Origin: Silicimonas algicola
Lineage (GTDB): Bacteria > Pseudomonadota > Alphaproteobacteria > Rhodobacterales > Rhodobacteraceae
Length of the DNA stretch: 64,000 bases
Reading direction: 5' to 3'
Assembly (NCBI RefSeq): GCF_003148765.1
Contig: NZ_QGGV01000001.1
Coordinates: 180,001-244,000, forward strand
In this document: positions 33,609-42,724 of the stretch, piece by piece
Numbering within the stretch: position 1 is the stretch's first letter
Layout of the letters: each line of letters starts with the position of its first letter
Notes under the pieces: generated by a model
The model's database searches: none
What the model was told of the DNA's origin: nothing
What the model saw: only the letters and a program-made list of their open reading frames with translations
Translations under genes and position numbers: made by a program

Positions 33609-33702
33609 GTGCGCCTCCGAGCTGCCACCTAGTCTGCAGGGCGGGCTGGGAAAGGCAGCCTTTCACCTTGTTGCCCGAGGTCGCACGGCCTACATCGGCC
33701 CC

Positions 33703-34500
33703 ATGAGGCGCTTCATCCCCTTCCTCAAGGCACCGCCTGTCGTTTCGGTCCTGCGACTGAACGGCGTCATCGCCGCCCGGACGCGTGGGGCGCTTTCGGA
33801 TACCGGTCTTGCGGGGATGATCCAGCGCGCCTTCACCCGAGGAAGGCCGGTCGCCGTCGCCTTGTCGGTCAACTCACCCGGCGGCAGCCCTTCGCAGTCC
33901 TCTCTGATCGCGGCCCGTATCCGGCGGCTGGCCGACGAGAAGGGCATACCTGTCCATGCCTTCGTCGAAGATGTCGCCGCGTCAGGAGGCTACTACATCG
34001 CCACGGCTGCGGACGATATCTGGGTCGACACACATTCCATCGTCGGGTCTATCGGCGTCATCTCGTCCAGTTTCGGGTTTCACGAGTTCATCGAGCGCCA
34101 CGGGATCGAGAGGCGCGTACATACCGCAGGAACGTCGAAAAGCCTTCTCGATCCGTTCCGGCCCGAAAAGCCCGAGGACGTGGCGCGACTCAAGGAAATC
34201 CAGACCCACATCCATAAGGGCTTCATGGATCACGTCCGTGCCCGCCGTGGCGACCGCCTGACGCCAGATCGCGACCTCTTCAACGGCGACGTCTGGGTCG
34301 GCTCCGAGGCGCTGTCCACGGGGCTGATCGATGGCGAGGCACACCTCGTGCCGAAGCTGAAGGAGATTTACGGTGACAAGGTCGTGCTGCGTCCCTACGT
34401 GCAGAAGAAGCCGTTCCTCAGCCGCATCGGGGGCGACATCCTTTCCGACGCCCTATCCGAGATCGAGGATCGGGCCATCTGGGCGCGGTACGGCCTCTGA
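33703..34500 (+). CDS. S49-family serine peptidase (SohB/SppA-like)
   Basis: A 265-residue protease of the signal-peptide-peptidase family. NSPGGSPSQSSLIAARI forms the oxyanion region. The nucleophile Ser is in VAASGGYYIATAA (about residue 91). The general-base Lys is in HTAGTSKSLLDPF. No clear TM segment is present at ATG 33703, unlike many SohB proteins; an upstream in-frame start at 33601 adds a poorly convincing N-terminus. It is followed 3 bp later by a small membrane protein, so both may be cotranscribed with the antiporter. Confidence 0.9.
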   Translation: MRRFIPFLKAPPVVSVLRLNGVIAARTRGALSDTGLAGMIQRAFTRGRPVAVALSVNSPGGSPSQSSLIAARIRRLADEKGIPVHAFVEDVAASGGYYIATAADDIWVDTHSIVGSIGVISSSFGFHEFIERHGIERRVHTAGTSKSLLDPFRPEKPEDVARLKEIQTHIHKGFMDHVRARRGDRLTPDRDLFNGDVWVGSEALSTGLIDGEAHLVPKLKEIYGDKVVLRPYVQKKPFLSRIGGDILSDALSEIEDRAIWARYGL

Positions 34501-34503
34501 CGC

Positions 34504-34662
34504 ATGGTGAAGGCCGTCACCCTGTTCCTGGTGGTCGTCCTCGTCCTTGCGATGTTCGGACGACTGAGCCTGCTCCTTCCGAAAGGCCTCCGCCGCGCCA
34601 AATGCGACTCCTGCGGCCGACACCGGATCGGTAAAGGCGCCTGCGCCTGCGGAAGATCATAG
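34504..34662 (+). CDS. 52-aa membrane protein with zinc-ribbon-like tail
   Basis: A short protein with one N-terminal TM (AVTLFLVVVLVLAMFGRLSL), a basic juxtamembrane segment (GLRRAK) and a C-terminal CDSC...CAC motif, likely a zinc site. The ATG is 3 bp after the peptidase stop, and the stop is 4 bp before the antiporter start, so it fits snugly in the operon. The spacing, codon use and motif support it. The family is not named. Confidence 0.7.
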   Translation: MVKAVTLFLVVVLVLAMFGRLSLLLPKGLRRAKCDSCGRHRIGKGACACGRS

Positions 34663-34666
34663 GCCG

Positions 34667-35617
34667 ATGGTCTGGCTGACGGCGATCCTCGGGCTCGTGA
34701 TCCTGCTCGTCGCGGGCGATCTTCTGGTGCGGGGGGCCGTTAACGTTGCCTTGAGGCTTGGTATCCCGGCCTTGATCGTCAGCCTCACCGTGGTCGCCTT
34801 CGGGACCTCAGCGCCCGAGCTTCTCGTCTCGATCGAGGCGGTGGTGCGCGGCGCGCCCGGTCTCGCACTCGGCAACGTCGTTGGATCGAATACTGCGAAC
34901 ATCCTCCTTGTCCTGGGCTTGCCGGCGATCGTCTCGCGCCTTCACACGGCTAATTTCGACACGCGTTCGAGCTATGCCTACATGATCGCGGGAACCCTGG
35001 TCTTCATCGCGGCGTGCTTCCTGGGTCCACTAGGGCCGCTGCATGGGCTGGTGCTTCTCGCGTGCCTCGCCGTCGTTCTGGGCAGCCAGGCCCGGTCCGC
35101 CCTTCGGCACCGTCGCTCGAACGGGTCTGATGTGGAGGACATCGAGGGCGCGGATCCAGCCATGCGCGGCTGGAAGATCGCCGCCTTTCTGATCCTGGGC
35201 CTTGTCGGGCTGCCTATCGGCGCGAACCTCCTTGTGGATTCCGCCGTCGAGATAGCGCAGCGATTTGGTGTATCGAACAGCGTGATAGGCCTGACGCTCG
35301 TGGCGATCGGCACCTCGATGCCCGAACTCGCCACGACGCTGATGGCCGCAATCCGCCGGCAGGCCGACGTTGCCCTTGGCAACGTCATCGGCTCGAACGT
35401 CTTCAACCTGCTCGCGATCATCGGTATCTCGAGTTTGGTCGGCTCGATCCCGGTTGATCCCGCGTTCCTGACATTCGACCTCTGGGTAATGCTTGCCGCG
35501 TCGCTTCTGCTGGCGCCCTTCGTCTACACCTCGTCCCTCGATCTCACTCGACGCTGGGGTTTCCTTCTGACCGGGCTCTATGCGATCTATATCGTCATGG
35601 TGGTGCTGCACGGATGA
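34667..35617 (+). CDS. Calcium/sodium antiporter (CaCA family, YrbG-like)
   Basis: A 316-residue membrane protein with about ten TM segments. It has the two inverted alpha repeats of the CaCA family: GTSAPELLVSIEAVVRG with LGNVVGSNTANILLVLGL, and GTSMPELATTLMAAIRR with LGNVIGSNVFNLLAIIG. The Glu in each GTSxPE and the GNxxGSN motifs bind the exchanged cations. It should exchange Ca2+ for Na+ at the inner membrane. The stop overlaps the next start by 4 bp. Confidence 0.94.
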   Translation: MVWLTAILGLVILLVAGDLLVRGAVNVALRLGIPALIVSLTVVAFGTSAPELLVSIEAVVRGAPGLALGNVVGSNTANILLVLGLPAIVSRLHTANFDTRSSYAYMIAGTLVFIAACFLGPLGPLHGLVLLACLAVVLGSQARSALRHRRSNGSDVEDIEGADPAMRGWKIAAFLILGLVGLPIGANLLVDSAVEIAQRFGVSNSVIGLTLVAIGTSMPELATTLMAAIRRQADVALGNVIGSNVFNLLAIIGISSLVGSIPVDPAFLTFDLWVMLAASLLLAPFVYTSSLDLTRRWGFLLTGLYAIYIVMVVLHG

Positions 35618-36399
35618 CAGGACAGGCGCTCGTCACGGGAGGCGCGAAACGGCTCGGGCGCGAGATGGCGCTGGCCCTGGCGCATCGTGGGCTGGATGTG
35701 GCGATCCACTATCATGGCTCGGAGGACGAGGCACAGGCGACAGCCGGCGAGATCCGTCAAGCCGGCGTTCGGGCGGTGACGCTGAGGGCGGACCTTACCG
35801 TCGAGGCGGACATGCAGGCCCTTGTTCCGCTGGCGCGGGACGCTCTGGGCGGGCCTCTGACCGTCCTCGTCAACTCGGCGTCGGTGTTCGAGTACGACAA
35901 CATCGAAAGTGCCTCGCGCGAGAGCTGGGACCGGCATCTCGAATCCAATCTGCGCGCACCCTTCGTGCTGACGCAGGCCTTCGCGGCGCAGGTGCCGGAG
36001 CCAACTCTCGGCGGCCGATGGAACGAGCCGACGGCAGAAGCGCTGATCGTCAACATGATCGATCAGAGAGTGCTCAAGCTTACGCCCCACTTCATGTCCT
36101 ATACGATTGCCAAGATGGGTCTTTGGGCATTGACGCGGACCTCGGCGCAGGCTCTTGCGCCGCGTATCCGGGTCAATGCCATAGGTCCCGGACCGACGAT
36201 GCAAGGCGCGCGTCAGTCGGAAGCGCACTTCGAAGGCCAGCGCCGGTCGACAATCCTCGAGCGCGGTGCCGACCCTGCGGACATCGTGCGGGCGCTCCTG
36301 TATTTCCTCGACGCACCTGCCGTGACGGGCCAGCTATTGTGCGTGGACGGAGGCCAGCATCTGGCCTGGAAAACGCCGGACATCCGCGGCGTCGAGTGA
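35614..36399 (+). CDS. SDR oxidoreductase, pteridine-reductase/FolM-like
   Basis: A 261-residue SDR. The N-terminal TGGAKRLGREMALALAHRG (Lys-Arg after TGGA) is typical of the PTR1/FolM branch that reduces dihydromonapterin or dihydropteridines with NADPH. Active-site residues are Tyr and Lys in MSYTIAKMG, and NSASVFEYD is the Asn-Ser strand. The C-terminal LLCVDGGQHL is the SDR dimer motif. The start overlaps the antiporter stop by 4 bp (ATGA). 36400-36662 after it is A+T-rich, with a GCCTA-N5-TAGGC hairpin at 36515-36529 and no gene. Confidence 0.85.
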   Translation: MTGQALVTGGAKRLGREMALALAHRGLDVAIHYHGSEDEAQATAGEIRQAGVRAVTLRADLTVEADMQALVPLARDALGGPLTVLVNSASVFEYDNIESASRESWDRHLESNLRAPFVLTQAFAAQVPEPTLGGRWNEPTAEALIVNMIDQRVLKLTPHFMSYTIAKMGLWALTRTSAQALAPRIRVNAIGPGPTMQGARQSEAHFEGQRRSTILERGADPADIVRALLYFLDAPAVTGQLLCVDGGQHLAWKTPDIRGVE

Positions 36400-36662
36400 T
36401 GCCTGCCGCAAGATCGTCCACATCATCACGAGACCGTTACAATTTGTTTAGGAAATTCAGTGATTTGCTTCGACAACCAAATAATACGATGTGATATCAG
36501 TTAGTTAAGCTTAAGCCTAAAAATTAGGCAGATCAATGAAGCCATGTGAATGTAAAGGAAAAATAGAGCCGTTCCCGTGTTCTCCTCAGACTTATCCCCA
36601 CTTTCGGTGGACAGTTTTAAACTTGTCTCTGCGGCCCGCTTCAGACAGCCCAATCGAGAATC

Positions 36663-38531
36663 ATGACTGCTTCCGAGATCAGCCCGACCAAGCACGGCCA
36701 CGCCGCGATCCAGACCTTCCTGAGGTCTTTGGACGCCAGTCCGGGCGTCTACCGAATGCTCGACGACAAGGGCGCGGTCTTGTACGTCGGCAAGGCTCGC
36801 AACCTGAAGGCGCGCGTTTCGTCCTACGCACGATCCACGGGCCACAGTCCCCGCATCGCGCGCATGATCCGCGAAACGGCGTCCATGATGTTCCTGACGA
36901 CCCGGACCGAGACCGAGGCGCTGCTGCTGGAGCAGAATCTCATCAAGCAGCTAAAGCCGCGCTACAACGTGCTTCTGCGCGACGACAAGAGCTTCCCCAA
37001 TATCCTCGTTTCGAAAGAACATGCCTACCCGCAGATCAAGAAGCACCGAGGCGCCAAGAAGGAAACGGGCGATTACTATGGCCCCTTCGCCAGCGCCGGT
37101 GCGGTGAACCGCGTGCTGAACCAGCTTCAGAAGGTATTCCTTCTGCGCAGCTGCACGGATGCGACTTTCGAAAGCCGGACGCGGCCCTGCCTACTCTACC
37201 AGATCAAGCGGTGCAGCGCGCCCTGCGTGGGCAACGTTTCCGAGGAGGACTACAACGACCTCGTCCGCGACGCCGAGCGTTTCCTTCAGGGGCGTACGAC
37301 GAACGTGCAGGCCAAGCTGGCCGCCGAGATGCAACTCGCGTCCCGTGACATGGAGTTCGAGCGTGCAGCAGCCCTTCGCGACCGTCTGAAGGCGCTGACC
37401 TTCATTCAGGGATCGCAGAACGTGAACCCCTCGGGCGTTCCCGAGGCGGACGTCATCGCTCTTCACATGGAGGGCGGACAGGCGTGCGTTCAGGTGTTCT
37501 TCATCCGCGCGAACCAGAACTGGGGCAACCGCGATTTTTATCCCCGCACGGGCTCGGGCGCCGAGGCGACCGAGGTCATGCAGGCTTTCGTGGGCCAGTT
37601 CTACGACACCCACGACCCGCCCCGCCTCGTCCTTCTGTCCGATGGCATCGAGGATCCGGACCTCATGTGCGAGGCCCTGTCTCAGAAAGCGGGCAGAAAG
37701 GTCGAAATCGCAGTGCCTGTCCGGGGCGAGAAGAAGGAGCTTGTCGCGGGTGCGCTTCGCAACGCGCGGGAAAGTCTTGCCCGGAAGATGTCCGAGACTG
37801 CGACGCAGACCAAGCTTTTGTCGGGACTGGCGGAGGCCTTCGACCTCGATGCCCCGCCGCAGCGGATCGAGGTCTATGACAACAGCCACATCCAAGGCGC
37901 GCATGCGGTCGGTGCGATGATCGTCGCGGGACAAGAGGGCTACCTGAAAAGCCAGTATCGCAAGTTCAACATCCGCGGCGACGAACTGACGCCCGGCGAC
38001 GATTTCGGGATGATGAAGGAAGTGCTCACCCGGCGGTTCAAGCGACTTCTGAAAGAGGACCCCGACCGCCAGTCGACATCCTGGCCGGATCTTCTTCTGA
38101 TCGATGGCGGGCAGGGGCAGGTGACTGCGGTCCACGAGATACTCACCGACCTTGGCATCGACGACGTCCCGATGATCGGTGTGGCCAAGGGTGTCGACCG
38201 CGACGCGGGCAAAGAGGAATTCCATCGCATAGGACAGCGTCCCTTCGCGCTGCGCCGGGGCGATCCAGTTCTCTACTTCGTTCAGCGTTTGCGGGACGAG
38301 GCGCACCGCTTCGCCATCGGCGCGCACCGCCAGAAGCGGTCGAAGGCCGTTGGGGCGACGCCCCTCGACGATGTGCCGGGCGTAGGGTCCACGCGCAAAC
38401 GCGCCCTTCTCGCGCATTTCGGATCGGCCAAGGCCGTCAGCCGAGCGGACCTGGCGGACCTGAAAGCAGTGGACGGGATCTCGGACCAACTGGCCGAAAC
38501 GATCTACGACTACTTCCACGAGAAGGGCTGA
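36663..38531 (+). CDS. uvrC: Excinuclease ABC subunit C
   Basis: A 622-residue nuclease that makes both cuts in nucleotide excision repair with UvrB. Domains in order: GIY-YIG (residues 25-105, [19 protein letters not shown]), a Cys-rich linker ([15 protein letters not shown]), UVR domain near 200 ([17 protein letters not shown]), RNase-H-like 5' nuclease ([16 protein letters not shown]) and C-terminal helix-hairpin-helix pair ([15 protein letters not shown]). Full length. In related genomes pgsA-moaD-moaE usually follow directly; here three other genes come in between. Confidence 0.97.
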   Translation: MTASEISPTKHGHAAIQTFLRSLDASPGVYRMLDDKGAVLYVGKARNLKARVSSYARSTGHSPRIARMIRETASMMFLTTRTETEALLLEQNLIKQLKPRYNVLLRDDKSFPNILVSKEHAYPQIKKHRGAKKETGDYYGPFASAGAVNRVLNQLQKVFLLRSCTDATFESRTRPCLLYQIKRCSAPCVGNVSEEDYNDLVRDAERFLQGRTTNVQAKLAAEMQLASRDMEFERAAALRDRLKALTFIQGSQNVNPSGVPEADVIALHMEGGQACVQVFFIRANQNWGNRDFYPRTGSGAEATEVMQAFVGQFYDTHDPPRLVLLSDGIEDPDLMCEALSQKAGRKVEIAVPVRGEKKELVAGALRNARESLARKMSETATQTKLLSGLAEAFDLDAPPQRIEVYDNSHIQGAHAVGAMIVAGQEGYLKSQYRKFNIRGDELTPGDDFGMMKEVLTRRFKRLLKEDPDRQSTSWPDLLLIDGGQGQVTAVHEILTDLGIDDVPMIGVAKGVDRDAGKEEFHRIGQRPFALRRGDPVLYFVQRLRDEAHRFAIGAHRQKRSKAVGATPLDDVPGVGSTRKRALLAHFGSAKAVSRADLADLKAVDGISDQLAETIYDYFHEKG

Positions 38532-38547
38532 CGGGGTAGAGGCACAC

Positions 38548-39378
38548 ATGATCCTGATCGAGATCGCTGTCGCCTCCCTCCTCCTGCTCCTCGTCGCGCT
38601 GATCGTTTGGCGTGTGTCGGACGTCCTTCGCGCGAGTGCGGCCTGGAGGCGGCTCGCCTCTCTTGCGGATCCTGCGCCGCGGTTCTTCGACCCTGCGATG
38701 ATCGCCGACCTGCCCGAGCCCGCCCGCCGGTATTTCGCCTATTCCATGACGCCGGGCGCGCCTCTCGCCCGCGTCGTGGAACTGACGATGGAAGGCGATC
38801 TTTGCCTGGGGGACGCAAGGGACCCCAAGAGTCAGCCCATCGGCGCGCGCCAGATTCTTGTGGCGCCGGAAGGCTTCGTCTGGCGCGTTGGCGGAAAACT
38901 CATTTCCGGCTCTGACGGAGCTTTGCCCGAAACCTCGTGGACGCGCTTCTGGGTGGCGCATCTTCTGCCGGTCGCACGCTTGTCCGGCACGCCCGACCAC
39001 CGCCGCTCGGCCTTCGGCCGCGTCGTGGCGGAAGCGGCGATCTGGTCGCCCGCGACCCTTCTCCCGTCAAAGAGCGTGACGTGGGACGCCACCGGACCCG
39101 ACACCGCCCGCGCCACCGTCAGCTTTGCGGGTCTCATACAGAGCGTGAGCATCGACGTGGACGACGATGGCGCCCCCCTTCGCGTCACGATCGACCGTTG
39201 GAGCGACGCTAACCCCGACCATAAGTATCGCCTGCAACCCTTCGGGGGCACGCTGTCGGATCACCGCGATTTCGGCGGCTACCGGTTGGCCACGCGTGTC
39301 GAGGGCGGAAATCACATCGGGACGCCCGAATACTTTCCGTTCTATCGCGTGCGGATCACCGCCGTCACCCTGCGCTGA
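38548..39378 (+). CDS. Membrane-anchored DUF6544/DUF6920-type protein
   Basis: A 276-residue protein with an N-terminal TM (residues about 3-23), followed by FFDPAMIADLPEPARRYFAYSM, the start typical of DUF6544/DUF6920-type proteins. The rest looks beta-rich (TMEGDLCLGD, ATVSFAGLIQSVSIDVDDDG), like a lipid-binding or lipoprotein-like fold. No catalytic residues are evident. It follows uvrC by 16 bp and could be read from the same promoter. It is convergent with the interrupted DmdA-like gene. The family number is from memory. Confidence 0.72.
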   Translation: MILIEIAVASLLLLLVALIVWRVSDVLRASAAWRRLASLADPAPRFFDPAMIADLPEPARRYFAYSMTPGAPLARVVELTMEGDLCLGDARDPKSQPIGARQILVAPEGFVWRVGGKLISGSDGALPETSWTRFWVAHLLPVARLSGTPDHRRSAFGRVVAEAAIWSPATLLPSKSVTWDATGPDTARATVSFAGLIQSVSIDVDDDGAPLRVTIDRWSDANPDHKYRLQPFGGTLSDHRDFGGYRLATRVEGGNHIGTPEYFPFYRVRITAVTLR

Positions 39379-39381
39379 ACT

Positions 39382-40485
39382 TCACAGGAAGGGGAGCTCG
39401 CACAGCGACCCTCCGATAGGTCCGTCCTCGCGGCGGACAACCACTCGATCGCCCGCCTGCGCCGAGACCGAGATCAGCGCGAAGCCGATGTTGCGCTTCA
39501 TCCGACGCGACCAGGTACAGTTCGTCAGATCGCCGACCTTGGTCCCGTCCATCTCGATATCGTTCCACGTAAAGGCGGGCTGCGCCTTCTCGCCCTCGTC
39601 CAGCACGACGCCCAGTTGATGACGTGCGGGCCCCTCGGCCGCTATCCGGCGCAGAGCTTCGATTCCCACAGTGTCGTCCGGCACGTCTAGGTCGATGTAT
39701 TTCTCCATCCGCACCTCGAAAGTATTGGTCCGGTCGTCGGTGTCGCCCCCCCAGGACAGAAGTCCGCTCTCGATCCTCTCGCACCAGTTCCGGTTGCCGG
39801 GCCCGATTTCGAAAGGCCGCCCGGCCTCGCGCACGATGTTCCAGAGCGACGTTCCCTTCGAGCCGTCGGTCAGGTAGATCTCGAACCCCCCCTGCTTCGA
39901 CTAGCCCGAGCGCGCGACGACGACGGGGATGCCGTCAATCCGGGCATCGGCAAACCAGAAATACTTCAGGTCGCGCACCCAGTCGCCGAAAAGGGCGGCG
40001 ACGACCTCCTCGGCCTTCGGTCCCTGAACGGCGAGGGGAGAGACGTCGGGCTCGCTGACCTCGACGTCCAGCCCCCGTTCGCACGCGATGGCTTCGGCCC
40101 AGAACCAGACGTTGCTGTCTGCGATGGACAGCCAATAGAGGTCGTCACCGCGCTTCATCACGATCGGATCGTTGATGAGTACGCCACGATGATTGCAGAG
40201 CGGGACGTACTTGCCCTGACCGACCTTGCAGGCCGAGAGGTCGCGCGGGGAAAGGATTTGCGCCAGCCGACCTGCGTCCGGACCCTTGAGCTGCACTTGC
40301 CTCTCGACTGCGACGTCCCACATCGACACGCCCTCGATGAGGCGCCGGTACTCCTCGTCAGGGTCGCCGTAGGAGGTGGGCATCAGCATGTTGTTGTAAG
40401 ATGTCATCGCGCACACGCCCTCGGCCAGCGTTGCCCCGTAGAACGGCGAAGGGCGTAGACGGGCAGAGGGCGAGATGGTGAACAT
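39382..40485 (-). pseudogene. DmdA-like (GcvT-family) methyltransferase interrupted by an in-frame amber codon
   Basis: The frame runs 368 codons, the full length of DMSP demethylase DmdA-like proteins, and is open except for TAG at 39903-39901 (codon 195). Upstream, MWDVAVERQVQLKG and LSIADSNVWFWAEA, and downstream SKQGGFEIYL and WCERIESGLLSWGGD, continue the same family in the same frame. Where relatives have Trp (RSGWSKQGG) or Tyr, this has TAG, a single G-to-A change from TGG. DmdA moves a methyl of dimethylsulfoniopropionate to tetrahydrofolate; DmdA-like paralogs may use other substrates. Recent inactivation or a base error is likely. Translation could restart from an internal ATG, but only as fragments. 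Confidence 0.85.
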
Positions 40486-40565
40486 GGCAGGGCTTCCGTT
40501 TGGCGGACGATGCGACGCTACGGGATAGAAGCGTCAAGCCAGGGTGGCGTCCAGTGGCCTCGGCC

Positions 40566-41234
40566 TCAAAGGCCTGCCTGCGCCGCCCGTCCCGCGATGA
40601 TCGCGACAAGGAAGCCCGCGTAGATCGTGAAGCTCGCCATGAGAACGAAGACGTGCCAGACCGTGGTGTGGTGCGGCAGCCGGTGCCACAGGTGAAACGC
40701 GACGCCGATCGTGTAGAGCGTTCCTCCAGTCGCCACCAGGATGACCACCGGGCGTGGGAAGGACGCGAAAAGCTCCCACCCGGCCAATGCGGCCAACCAG
40801 CCCATGCCGAGATAGAGCGCCAAGCTGACAGCCCTGAACCTGTACGGACTGACGAGCTTGAGCGTTATGCCGGCGACGGCGGTCGCCCAGAGAGAGACGG
40901 CGATCCACGCGCCTTCGCCCGCGACGAGGACGAACGCCGTATAGGTGCCTGCTATCTTGAGGTAGATCGCGGAATGGTCGAGCCGTTTCAGCAGCCACTC
41001 CCATTCTTCGTGCTGGAAGATGTTGTAAAGTGCCGAGCACACGATCATCGCGGCAAGACCCGCGCCATAGACGCTGGCAGCCGTGACATTCCAGTCGCTC
41101 GTCGGAAACGTCGCGGCAATCAGGATCGCGGCCGGGACCGCGGCGAGGACCGCAACGATGCCTGCCACGTGAACCACCAGGTCCGAGATGTACTCGGACC
41201 GGCTGTAGATGCGTTTTTTACTCATCGGACTCAT
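40566..41234 (-). CDS. Hemolysin III family (PAQR) membrane protein
   Basis: A 222-residue, seven-TM protein of the hemolysin III/PAQR family. Family features are the SALYNIF helix end, LDHSAIYLKIAGTYTAF and the C-terminal HLWHRLPHHTTVWHVFV with conserved His. PAQR proteins are thought to be metal-dependent hydrolases of membrane lipids; the hemolysin name reflects early work. It lies upstream of the DmdA-like gene on the same strand, 80 bp away. A start at 41222 (MSKKRIYSR) is also possible. Confidence 0.9.
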   Translation of the reverse strand: MSPMSKKRIYSRSEYISDLVVHVAGIVAVLAAVPAAILIAATFPTSDWNVTAASVYGAGLAAMIVCSALYNIFQHEEWEWLLKRLDHSAIYLKIAGTYTAFVLVAGEGAWIAVSLWATAVAGITLKLVSPYRFRAVSLALYLGMGWLAALAGWELFASFPRPVVILVATGGTLYTIGVAFHLWHRLPHHTTVWHVFVLMASFTIYAGFLVAIIAGRAAQAGL

Positions 41235-41340
41235 GACGGACGATCTAGATCACCAAAATTAAACCTCCATGACAGGATCGCGCGGAACTCCGCCGGGTCA
41301 AGGCCTTCCCCTTTGACGCTTGCGCGACTAATTCAGGACC

Positions 41341-42021
41341 ATGACCTGGACCATCCCGAACATCCTCACGACGCTTCGCTTCCTGGCTGCGCCAGGCGTT
41401 GTGATCCTGTTCCTCTATTTCACGCGCCCCTGGGCCGACTGGTTTGCGCTGTTCCTGTTTGTCGGAGCCGCGATCACCGACTGGTTCGACGGCTACCTCG
41501 CGCGGTTGTGGAAACAGGAATCGAAATTCGGCGCCATGCTGGACCCGATCGCCGACAAGGCGATGGTGGTGATCGCTCTGGTTCTCATCGCTGGTCTCTC
41601 GGGCGTGCATCGTTCCGACGGGATGGACCCCTGGATCCTGCTGCCGGCCACCGCCATCATCTTCCGCGAAGTCTTCGTCTCGGGTCTTCGTGAATTTCTC
41701 GGGGATACCGCTGGCACGCTCAAGGTGACCAAACTTGCCAAGTGGAAGACGACGGCGCAGATGGTGGCTATCGGCATCCTCTTCGGCACCGGCGTCTTCG
41801 AGCACATGCTCGTCGAGCGCTCTGTGGGGATGGATGCGCTGACATATCAGTCGGTGATGACCGGCGGGGACGATCCCCTGAACCTGCGCCTGATCGACTC
41901 GCTTTACTGGGTGACGTGGTGGGTCGGCGTCGGCCTTCTGTGGGTCGCCGCTTTCCTGACGCTCGTCACGGGTCTGGACTACTTCCGCAAGGCGCTCCCC
42001 TATCTGCGGGACAACGCATGA
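41341..42021 (+). CDS. pgsA: CDP-diacylglycerol-glycerol-3-phosphate 3-phosphatidyltransferase
   Basis: A 226-residue membrane enzyme that makes phosphatidylglycerol phosphate. The CDP-alcohol phosphotransferase motif is complete: [26 protein letters not shown] (about residues 46-72). About 5-6 TM segments; a small extra segment near residues 165-190 is longer than in E. coli. The stop overlaps moaD by 4 bp (ATGA). A possible TTGACG -35 lies upstream near 41311. Confidence 0.95.
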   Translation: [226 protein letters not shown]

Positions 42022-42266
42022 TCGACGTTCTCTATTTCGCCTGGCTGCGTGAACGCATCGGCGCTCCGAAGGAGAGGGTCGAAACTGACGCAGCGACCGT
42101 GGCCGACCTCGTCACCGAGCTGAAGGGGCGCAGTGATGCCCATGCTCTGGCGTTCTCGGACATGTCGTCGGTTCGCGTGGCCGTCGATCAGGAGCTGACG
42201 GACATGAACACGCCTCTTGCCGGTGCGCGCGAGGTTGCATTCTTCCCGCCAATGACCGGTGGTTGA
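42018..42266 (+). CDS. moaD: Molybdopterin synthase small subunit
   Basis: An 82-residue ubiquitin-like protein that carries sulfur as a C-terminal thiocarboxylate for molybdopterin synthesis. It ends in the required Gly-Gly (MTGG). The N-terminus is MIDVLYFAWLRERIG. It overlaps pgsA by 4 bp and is followed immediately by moaE. The length is standard. Confidence 0.95.
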   Translation: MIDVLYFAWLRERIGAPKERVETDAATVADLVTELKGRSDAHALAFSDMSSVRVAVDQELTDMNTPLAGAREVAFFPPMTGG

Positions 42267-42270
42267 AGCC

Positions 42271-42711
42271 GTGTCCGTCCGCGTGCAGTCCGAACCGTTC
42301 GACATGGGCGAAGAGCTACAGGCCTTTACCGCGGCTCACTCCCATTCAGGGGCCGTCGTCACCTTCTCGGGTCTCGTGCGCGACGAGGGCGGAACGCTGT
42401 CGCGTATGGAAATCGAACATTATCCTGGCATGACCGAGAAGGCGTTGACCTCGATTCGGAACGAGGCTCTGACGCGCTTTGCGCTGGACGGGGCCGGAAT
42501 CATCCATCGTTTCGGTACTTTGGTGCCCGGCGACCAGATCATGATGGTCGTCACGGCGGCGCGTCACAGGGCGGATGCCTTTGCCGCGGCCGAGTTCTTG
42601 ATGGATTACCTCAAATCCCGAGCGCCGTTCTGGAAGAAGGAGTTCGGCTCCGACGGCGAGGGGTGGGTAGAGGCCCGGACCGAAGACGATGTCGCTCTGA
42701 ACCGCTGGTAG
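42271..42711 (+). CDS. moaE: Molybdopterin synthase catalytic subunit
   Basis: A 146-residue enzyme that inserts two sulfurs from MoaD into cyclic pyranopterin phosphate. Motifs are GAVVTFSGLVRDEGG, EIEHYPGMTEKAL, IIHRFGTLVPGDQIMMVVTAARHR and LKSRAPFWKKE with the catalytic Lys. The start is probably GTG 42271 (VSVRVQSEPFD); GTG 42259, which would overlap moaD by 8 bp, is the alternative. Last gene of the pgsA-moaD-moaE operon. Confidence 0.94.
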   Translation: MSVRVQSEPFDMGEELQAFTAAHSHSGAVVTFSGLVRDEGGTLSRMEIEHYPGMTEKALTSIRNEALTRFALDGAGIIHRFGTLVPGDQIMMVVTAARHRADAFAAAEFLMDYLKSRAPFWKKEFGSDGEGWVEARTEDDVALNRW

Positions 42712-42724
42712 TTGCCGTACTGAG

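Noticed and set aside
36592-36600. DnaA box upstream of uvrC
   Set aside because: TTATCCCCA differs from the TTATNCACA consensus at a key position and stands alone, so it is not evidence of an origin.
39901-39903. Amber codon in a methyltransferase as a pyrrolysine codon
   Set aside because: The family is GcvT/DmdA-like, not the MttB/MtbB/MtmB group that uses pyrrolysine, and relatives carry an aromatic residue here. No pyl genes are in the window.
39382-40485. Frameshift in the DmdA-like gene at the run of seven G
   Set aside because: Counting the G-run on the minus strand keeps SKQGGFEIYL in the same frame as the upstream part, so only the stop codon interrupts the gene.
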